This document shows positions 59,101 to 64,000 of a stretch of DNA of 64,000 nucleotides, in pieces. The first letter of the stretch is position 1, and each line of letters starts with the position of its first letter. Both the position numbers and the translations under genes were made by a program. Source of the DNA: Roseateles oligotrophus (GTDB taxonomy: Bacteria; Pseudomonadota; Gammaproteobacteria; Burkholderiales; Burkholderiaceae_C); contig NZ_JACHLP010000005.1 in NCBI RefSeq assembly GCF_014204525.1, positions 342,326 to 406,325 on the forward strand. Direction: 5' to 3'. The notes beneath the pieces were generated by a model. That model had not been told where the DNA came from, did not search any database, and saw only the letters and a list, made by a program, of their open reading frames with translations.

Positions 59101-60300
59101 ATGTCCAGTTTCAATGCACACCACGCCCCCCGCCGCGTTCAGGGTTCCCCCGGCGCGTGGCGCGATGCCCACCACCAGCCGCCACGCCGCCAGGAACAGG
59201 CCGCGCGAACGCCCGCCGAGATCCTCCAACGCCATCGGCCGGGACGGACCGACCCGCTGCGGGTGCTCGATCTGCTGATCGAGTTGTTCAACGCGGAACA
59301 CACGGCGCTGGAAAAAACCGTGTCGCACAAGACGCGGCAGGAACGCGCCGACTTCCTGCGCCGCTTCTTCCGCGACCTCAGGAACAAGGCCAACTTCGCC
59401 ACCGTGCCCGATCCACGCAACCTGGGTGACCGCCATGTCCGGGCGATGGTCGAGGTCTGGCAGCGGGAAAGGCTCGCCCCCGCCACCATCCAGACCTACC
59501 TCAGCTTCCTGCGTGGCCTTGCCCGCTGGCTGGGCAAGCCGGGTTTCATCCGCAAGCCGGCCTACTACGGCCTGGCGCCGGCCGAGTATCAGCGCCATGA
59601 GTATGCGCAACGTGACAGGAGCTGGACCGCTGCCGGGATCGACATCGACGCACTGGTCGAGCGGGTCAGCGCGTATGACCGCTACGTCGGTGCGTCGCTG
59701 CGCCTGATCCGCGCATTCGGCCTGCGCCGCAAGGAATCGGTGATGTTCCGCCCCCACCTTGGCGTGGTGCCGTTCGAAGCCACCGGGCTCCCGACCGAAG
59801 AAAGACAGGCCGAGCACTATGTGCGGATCAAGGAAGGAGCGAAGGGGGGAAGGCTGCGTTTCGTTCCGGTGGACACCGAGCAGCGCATTGCGGCACTGGC
59901 GTTCGCCCAGGCGGTCGTCCAGAGCAGCGATGCGCACCTGGGCGACCCTCGGCACAGTCTTAAACGCAATCTGCGGCGTTTCGACTACGTGATGGCTCGA
60001 TTCGGCATCACGGCGGAAGGACTGGGAGCGACGGCGCATGGGCTGCGCCATGAAGCGATGATCGATCACTACAGCGGCAAGGCCGGCGTCGAGCCGCCGG
60101 TGCGCGGTGGCGGTGACGCATCTGACGAGGTGGACGCGGCTGCGCGCCTCTCGGTCGCCCGCCTGGCCGGGCACAACCGGGTCAGGGCGTCTGGCGCCTA
60201 TTTAGGTGGGCTACTGGCGCAGCGAGCGGCGCCGAGGTCACAGACGCAGGGCAAGATGCCCGGCGCATCCGGTGACGAAGGGCTGCCCGAGGAGCGTTGA
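59101..60300 (+). CDS. Tyrosine recombinase (integrase) of the PRTRC region
   Basis: A 399-aa site-specific recombinase of a type often found in integrative elements. The N-terminal ~100 residues are basic. The core-binding domain follows (RAMVEVWQRERLAPATIQTYLSFLRGLARWLGKPG). In the catalytic domain Arg lies in RAFGLRRKESVMF, His-x-x-Arg in HGLRHEAMIDHY, a later His in RLAGHNRVRASGAYLG and Tyr in the same segment. The start MSSFNAHHAPRRV is chosen at ATG 59101. A terminator follows the stop. This is a second recombinase in the island, unlike the P4-type one at its left end. Confidence 0.88.
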   Translation: MSSFNAHHAPRRVQGSPGAWRDAHHQPPRRQEQAARTPAEILQRHRPGRTDPLRVLDLLIELFNAEHTALEKTVSHKTRQERADFLRRFFRDLRNKANFATVPDPRNLGDRHVRAMVEVWQRERLAPATIQTYLSFLRGLARWLGKPGFIRKPAYYGLAPAEYQRHEYAQRDRSWTAAGIDIDALVERVSAYDRYVGASLRLIRAFGLRRKESVMFRPHLGVVPFEATGLPTEERQAEHYVRIKEGAKGGRLRFVPVDTEQRIAALAFAQAVVQSSDAHLGDPRHSLKRNLRRFDYVMARFGITAEGLGATAHGLRHEAMIDHYSGKAGVEPPVRGGGDASDEVDAAARLSVARLAGHNRVRASGAYLGGLLAQRAAPRSQTQGKMPGASGDEGLPEER

Positions 60301-60330
60301 GTCAGGTCGGTATGGTCCGCCCACAACGAA

Positions 60331-60357
60331 GACGGGGCTTCGCGGCCCTGTCTTTTT
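60331..60357 (+). terminator. Rho-independent terminator after the recombinase
   Basis: An 8-bp stem (GACGGGGC with GCCCTGTC, one G-U pair) with a 6-base loop is followed by TTTTT. It begins 31 bases after the recombinase stop. Confidence 0.8.
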
Positions 60358-60366
60358 CGCTACGGA

Positions 60367-60582
60367 TCACCGGGCCCCATCCGTGCGGCGGCGTAGTCCC
60401 TCGCGGTAGAGGATCGCACCGATGCGGCAGAGCAGCGCTTCATCGTCCTCGGAGAGTTCGAAACTGTCCATCCAGATGGCCAGTTGAACGATGGCATCGT
60501 CAATCGCTTCGGCACTGCCGACGATGTCCAGCAACTCGGCGTGCGCCTCGAATTGCTTGATGATGGGGTGGTCTTGCGTCAA
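60367..60582 (-). CDS. Small acidic island protein, unknown function
   Basis: A 71-aa protein, TQDHPIIKQFEAHAELLDIVGSAEAIDDAIVQLAIWMDSFELSEDDEALLCRIGAILYREG. The start is a TTG (60582-60580) that overlaps the stop of the upstream 55-aa gene (TTGA). Helical and acidic, with no known domain recognised. It ends next to the recombinase terminator. The tight overlap with its neighbour supports real coding. Confidence 0.55.
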   Translation of the reverse strand: MTQDHPIIKQFEAHAELLDIVGSAEAIDDAIVQLAIWMDSFELSEDDEALLCRIGAILYREGLRRRTDGAR

Positions 60583-60746
60583 TCTGCCACCCGCAGTGCG
60601 GCCAACTCGGGCGCTTCGGCGCCGCACGCCACGTCCCGAGCCCGTGAGGCGGCATACTCGCGAATACCCGACAGGACATCCCGCTCGATGCCTTCCAGCA
60701 AATGCTGCGGGATGGTACCTGCCGAGAGGTCTTTCAAACGGCCCAT
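60579..60746 (-). CDS. Small island protein of 55 aa, unknown function
   Basis: MGRLKDLSAGTIPQHLLEGIERDVLSGIREYAASRARDV is encoded from ATG 60746, with a strong GGGAGG Shine-Dalgarno 3-8 bases upstream. It is mostly helical and charged. No known family is recognised. Its stop overlaps the TTG start of the next small gene. Together with that gene it forms a short operon between the ThiF gene and the recombinase. Confidence 0.55.
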   Translation of the reverse strand: MGRLKDLSAGTIPQHLLEGIERDVLSGIREYAASRARDVACGAEAPELAALRVAD

Positions 60747-60847
60747 AGCCTCCCCCTTCTTCGAGGTTAATGCGATACCGATTCAGCATACCCCTGAATG
60801 CGAGGGTGAGGAAGTGACGCTATCCGCTTCCTTCACGTTCCAGGTCC

Positions 60848-61696
60848 TCATGCCGTGCCCTCCCCTTCGGCCTCCTCCGGTTCCTGCCCCGCTTCTCCGG
60901 CCCCGTGTGCATCGGCCATCACGCAACCGAAACGCGCCCAGGTCTTCGGATCGACCTCGATGGGACCGGCCCGCTTGCTGTCCAGATTGACCACCACGCC
61001 GTGCTGGCCGAGCCGCCCTTTGGAGAACAGTTCGTAGAGCAACTGCGCGGCGAAACGCACGGCCACGTCGTTGATGAACAGCCCTTGAGAAGCGAGCGAC
61101 ATGCGGACAGAGCAGGAGGGGCGGTTGTCGTCGGGGACGCTGGCGTCCAGCAATTCCGGGAACAGTTCGGTGACACAAGGCAGGCGCGGGGCATTTTCGC
61201 CTTTCGTCCGGTGCAGTCCTTGCCCGAGCACCACCTGGGCACTGGCCTCCGTGTTGCCAAGGTCGAGCCAGTAGCGGTAGCGGCCGCCCCCATCGAACAC
61301 CGCTTCGTGCAACGTCCGCCGTGCCGACCGGCTGTCGACGCAACTCACCAGGATGTCGGCGCTCGGCGGCGAATAGCGATTCGGCCGGAATACCTCGTAG
61401 CGCATCGGATGCGCGATCCAGTCCAGTCCGTAGAACTGGTTGAGGCGATGGATGGTCACGATAGCCTTGTGGCGCCCGATGTCGGCACGGCTGTAGAGTT
61501 GCCGGCCCACGTTGGCCTCGCTCACCCGGTCGTCGTCGAAGGCGGCGACGTGCAGGCCGTGGGGGTGGCCGAGGGCCTTTATCGCAATGTCGAGGCGGGC
61601 GAGACAGGCTGCCATCTGGGCGCCGTTGCCGCCCACGCCCACCAGATGAACGCCGACACGACGGTCGAGCAGTTCGGGATCGATCAGGTGTTCCAC
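60848..61696 (-). CDS. PRTRC system ThiF family protein (E1-like)
   Basis: A 282-aa member of the E1/ThiF/MoeB superfamily, which adenylates the C-terminus of a ubiquitin-like protein. The nucleotide loop GVGGNG is at residues 20-25, DDDRVSEANVGRQLYSRADIGRHKA matches the adenylation segment with its Asp and Arg, and SADILVSCVDSRSARRTLHE is the later conserved block. Cys174 (RLPCV) and Cys195 (RPSCS) are candidates for a thioester cysteine. PRTRC is a named set with a ParB-related and a ThiF-related protein. The gene overlaps PRTRC-A by 13 bases. Confidence 0.88.
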   Translation of the reverse strand: MEHLIDPELLDRRVGVHLVGVGGNGAQMAACLARLDIAIKALGHPHGLHVAAFDDDRVSEANVGRQLYSRADIGRHKAIVTIHRLNQFYGLDWIAHPMRYEVFRPNRYSPPSADILVSCVDSRSARRTLHEAVFDGGGRYRYWLDLGNTEASAQVVLGQGLHRTKGENAPRLPCVTELFPELLDASVPDDNRPSCSVRMSLASQGLFINDVAVRFAAQLLYELFSKGRLGQHGVVVNLDSKRAGPIEVDPKTWARFGCVMADAHGAGEAGQEPEEAEGEGTA

Positions 61697-62382
61697 GGTC
61701 CGAGCCTCCTTTCCTGGCAGAAAGCCAGTATCCGGCGCAGGAAGCCCGGTTCAAGGTCGGGATCGTTACCCGTTGGCGCGACAGCGGCCTGCCACGGATG
61801 GGGCAAGGCACGGAAGCGGCCATTGACCACCAGCCGGAACTCGGCGCGGGGCGCGGGGTGATGCAGGTAGCCAAAGACACCGGCCACCTTGATGCCCACA
61901 TCGTCGCGGTCGTCCACAGCGGACCAGAAGGGCCTGCCGTAGCCGTGGGTGTGCAGGTCGACGGCCAGCGTCTCGTCGGCTTCCATCGCCGGGACGCGGT
62001 AGTCGATGCGGTCGGGTGACGCGGCGGCAGGTTCGCACAGCGCCATCCGCAGGCGCCGGGTGCGCCGCGAGTAGATGAGCGCCCCCGCGACTTCGTTGGG
62101 CAGGCCACGCCGCCCTGCTTCGATGAAGTCCTCGATCAGCTTGATCGGCAACACGCCGAAGCCGAACGTGAGCCGCTCGTCGACAGCCCCGTAAGGCAAG
62201 GGAATCGGCAAGGCGGGCGACAGCCGCTGGATGCAATCCAGCCAGTCGAGCTTGGCCTGCACGAACACGCCGTTGGCCGCGAGGATGATCCGCTGCCCGT
62301 TCGCCATGTCGGGCAAAGGGCCGAAGCGCGGGGCGGCGAGTACTGGGCAGGCCGCTTGCAGGGCGAGGTCGCGCACGTCCAT
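61684..62382 (-). CDS. PRTRC system protein A, JAMM metalloprotease
   Basis: A 232-aa protein. The C-terminal part holds a complete JAB/JAMM zinc site: Glu97 in LPNEVAGALIYS, then H144-T-H146, seven residues, S154 and D157 (HTHGYGRPFWSAVD). JAMM enzymes remove ubiquitin-like proteins. The N-terminal ~60 residues are a beta-rich extra domain. Start ATG 62382 overlaps the PRTRC-B stop (TGATG), and the end overlaps the ThiF gene. It belongs to the PRTRC set by neighbours. Confidence 0.87.
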   Translation of the reverse strand: MDVRDLALQAACPVLAAPRFGPLPDMANGQRIILAANGVFVQAKLDWLDCIQRLSPALPIPLPYGAVDERLTFGFGVLPIKLIEDFIEAGRRGLPNEVAGALIYSRRTRRLRMALCEPAAASPDRIDYRVPAMEADETLAVDLHTHGYGRPFWSAVDDRDDVGIKVAGVFGYLHHPAPRAEFRLVVNGRFRALPHPWQAAVAPTGNDPDLEPGFLRRILAFCQERRLGPWNT

Positions 62383-63122
62383 CACGCGCCCTCCTTCATG
62401 CCCAGCAGCCCGCCCAGGGTGGTTTTCACGTCCACCAGCACCCGCTCGGGAAAGCGCCGGAACCGTCCATCGAGCATGTCCTTCCAGAAGGCGTAGGCGC
62501 CGCCCCGGTAGCGGACCAGCTTTCCTGCGCCGTTCGGGTGGGTGAAGTAGGAGCGCATGAAGGCATCGTTCCAGGTGGCGATCTTCTCCACGGTGGTGCC
62601 CTCGGGCACCGGCGCGTTCCCTTGGCAAATACTGCCTTGCGCGTTCACGTTGAAGTACGGGGCCTGAAATAGCGCGGTCGTCGGGGTTGGACGGCGGGCG
62701 CCCTTGACGGCCCACACCTTCCAGACCCGGCTCGACGCCGCGAAGACCAGCCCTGGATGGGCGACGGTTTCGCCGCGCTCAAGACCGCCAAAGCCCTCGG
62801 CATGCTCCCTGTCGACGCGGAATGCGATGTGGCGACGGGCTGGCGGCACCCACCAGACGATCAGGTCGCCCTCCATGTAGAGCACGGTTTCGGGAAGCAA
62901 GCCGCCATGGGCGGCGCGCTTCAGCAGGGCGCGGGCCAGTTCCATCGCCGCGCGGGGCGTCATGGCCTGACCGGCACCGATGACCGGCTCGCCGTCGACT
63001 TCCTCGATGTCGTGGACCGTAGCCAGCGCACTGCCCTGCTGGCCGTCGTAGATCAGGACCGCTCGGCGCAGATGGACGGTGCCGGTAGTGGGCGCCTGGA
63101 TGAAAAACTCGGCTTCGTTCAT
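62382..63122 (-). CDS. PRTRC system protein B (E2-like Cys motif)
   Basis: A 246-aa protein. MNEAEFFIQAPTTGTVHLRRA starts an N-terminal beta-rich part. The C-terminal half has HPGLVFAASSRVWKVWAVKG, TALFQAPYFNVNAQGSICQGN and WNDAFMRSYFTHPNG. The segment NV-x3-G-x-IC (Cys166) is like the active-site segment of ubiquitin-conjugating E2 enzymes, an inference from motif only. ATG 63122 is chosen because GGAGG lies about eight bases upstream; ATG 63137 is possible. It is between PRTRC-F and PRTRC-A, overlapping PRTRC-A. Confidence 0.82.
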   Translation of the reverse strand: MNEAEFFIQAPTTGTVHLRRAVLIYDGQQGSALATVHDIEEVDGEPVIGAGQAMTPRAAMELARALLKRAAHGGLLPETVLYMEGDLIVWWVPPARRHIAFRVDREHAEGFGGLERGETVAHPGLVFAASSRVWKVWAVKGARRPTPTTALFQAPYFNVNAQGSICQGNAPVPEGTTVEKIATWNDAFMRSYFTHPNGAGKLVRYRGGAYAFWKDMLDGRFRRFPERVLVDVKTTLGGLLGMKEGA

Positions 63123-63136
63123 GGTCGTTGCCTCCA

Positions 63137-64000
63137 TCACCAGTCTCCCGCCGAGAGCCGATGAATCAAGGCGTCGATGCGCCGGATGGCCTCGAAGCGA
63201 CCCGCCATCGCCCGCTGCCATGCGGCGAAGGCGCCGGGGTCGCCCAGCTGCACCTGGAACTCCCCCATCGTCTCGCAGTATTCGCCCTGGTGGGCGAGGT
63301 TCAGGAGGTCGTCGTAGATGCGTGTCGTCACGTCGCCCTCGGTCCAGGACAGCACCGCGCCGAAGCCGACGAACTCGCCATCGGTGTCCGGCCGGAAGGT
63401 GTCGTCGAGGTCCAGGCTCGCCAGCGCCAGCGCGTCCTCGGCCACCGCCCTGACGGTCTGGTCGCCGGGGGCGCGCAAACGCTTGACCGCCCGGCGCAGG
63501 AAGCGGGCGCACAGCGGCAGTTCCAGCCCGCGCGGCCAGCGCCGCGCCCAAGCCGGGTAAGCAGCTTCGAGGCTGGCCTTGCTGACCATCTCCTCGCGCA
63601 TCGCTGCGCGGGCCTCCTCGTCCTCACCGCAGTTCATATCGAGGGCAGTTTCCTCGTCGTCCTCGCCGCACCAGTAGAGGTAGGTCACTACGTCGCAGGC
63701 GATGTCCGGGGTGAAGAGCGGATAGACCCAGGCACTCTGGCGGCGCAGCACATGCAGGACCACGGGGCCAAGGCCCGGCACCCGCCGGCTCAGCGCCGCC
63801 AGCCCCTCGCCCACCACCCACTCCTGCTCGTGGTACTCGCCCCAGGAAGCCTCGACGGCCCCCACGTCGAATTGGCGTTTCGGGTGGTTGGTGAAGGTGC
63901 TGTAGCAGTCGCCATCGCGGGAGAGCAGATGCAGGCCGAAGCGGGGGTTCAGGCAGTGCAGCGGCCCGATCTGGCGCTTGATCCAGCGGTCGAGGGCCTG
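63137..64000 (-). CDS. PRTRC system protein F (5' end beyond the window)
   Basis: The C-terminal 287 codons of a soluble protein, reading from the window edge as QALDRWIKRQIGPLHCLNPR, then FTNHPKRQFDVGAVEASWGEYHEQEW, ACDVVTYLYWCGEDDEETALDMN and LSAGDW at the end. Its place directly upstream of PRTRC-B fits PRTRC protein F, as does the D/E-rich WCGEDDEE segment. Function is unknown. The frame is open at base 64000, and the start lies outside. It ends 14 bases before the PRTRC-B start chosen here. Confidence 0.75.
   Translation of the reverse strand, partial: QALDRWIKRQIGPLHCLNPRFGLHLLSRDGDCYSTFTNHPKRQFDVGAVEASWGEYHEQEWVVGEGLAALSRRVPGLGPVVLHVLRRQSAWVYPLFTPDIACDVVTYLYWCGEDDEETALDMNCGEDEEARAAMREEMVSKASLEAAYPAWARRWPRGLELPLCARFLRRAVKRLRAPGDQTVRAVAEDALALASLDLDDTFRPDTDGEFVGFGAVLSWTEGDVTTRIYDDLLNLAHQGEYCETMGEFQVQLGDPGAFAAWQRAMAGRFEAIRRIDALIHRLSAGDW

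Noticed and set aside
60783-60851. A 22-codon frame (MRTWNVKEADSV) overlapping the ThiF stop as ATGA
   Set aside because: The overlap is suggestive, but the peptide is very short, with no repeat of pattern or recognisable family. It is not listed as a gene.

Overview
The window is high-GC DNA from a betaproteobacterium, most likely a Burkholderiales member of the Roseateles/Paucibacter/Rubrivivax type. This is inferred from the gene order queG|tsaE-amiC and mutL-rluB-miaA, the PEP-CTERM proteins and the family content; no rRNA or tRNA gene is present to confirm it.

Layout. (1) 1-3010: chromosomal housekeeping genes, queG (cut by the window edge) divergent from tsaE-amiC. (2) 3058-about 9270: a small chromosomal integron. 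The integrase intI has a consensus-like promoter overlapped by a perfect LexA box, followed by an attI with two 17-bp direct repeats and three gene cassettes bounded by recognisable attC sites. The third cassette is cut by an intact IS3-family element. Beyond it lie decayed fragments (an IS1182-type transposase, a CopG/BrnA-like antitoxin, a lipocalin-like DUF6265 fragment) and a zeta-toxin-like gene with a small partner. (3) 9271-13972: a tricorn-like protease and two tandem DedA proteins. (4) 14195-16609: an isolated 804-aa protein with a zinc ribbon and a PD-(D/E)XK-like C-terminus, a candidate defence nuclease. (5) 16660-25687: mutL, then a tightly overlapping rluB-miaA-ABC ATPase-FtsX permease-AttH-like operon. 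(6) 25706-30408: a GGDEF-domain protein with a changed signature, two PEP-CTERM proteins and a divergent AraC regulator. (7) 30413-47125: a MarR-controlled MFS/HlyD/OMF tripartite pump, an ABC exporter, several envelope proteins (one fusing YbaY-, NlpE- and META-like parts) and a complete RND pump operon. (8) 47128-52429: a surface-antigen-like protein, a solute-binding protein with a histidine kinase, thyA-folA and a DUF4337 protein.

(9) From about 52450 to the right edge is a mobile island. It starts with a P4-type integrase preceded by four direct repeats. It then holds a FecR-N-like protein, a three-gene group (Cas4-like nuclease, CFI-box protein, membrane protein), a ParM/StbA-like actin homologue with a small partner, a 1.2-kb gene-free structured stretch, a second tyrosine recombinase, and part of a PRTRC cassette (ThiF, A, B, F). 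PRTRC-A has a complete JAMM metalloprotease motif, PRTRC-ThiF is E1-like, and PRTRC-B carries an E2-like Cys motif. The island may therefore combine plasmid-type partitioning with a ubiquitin-like modification pathway. This is the most interesting system in the window.

The pumps, MarR and AraC regulators and envelope proteins form the ordinary chromosomal stress and export layer. The integron and the PRTRC island are the two acquired regions.
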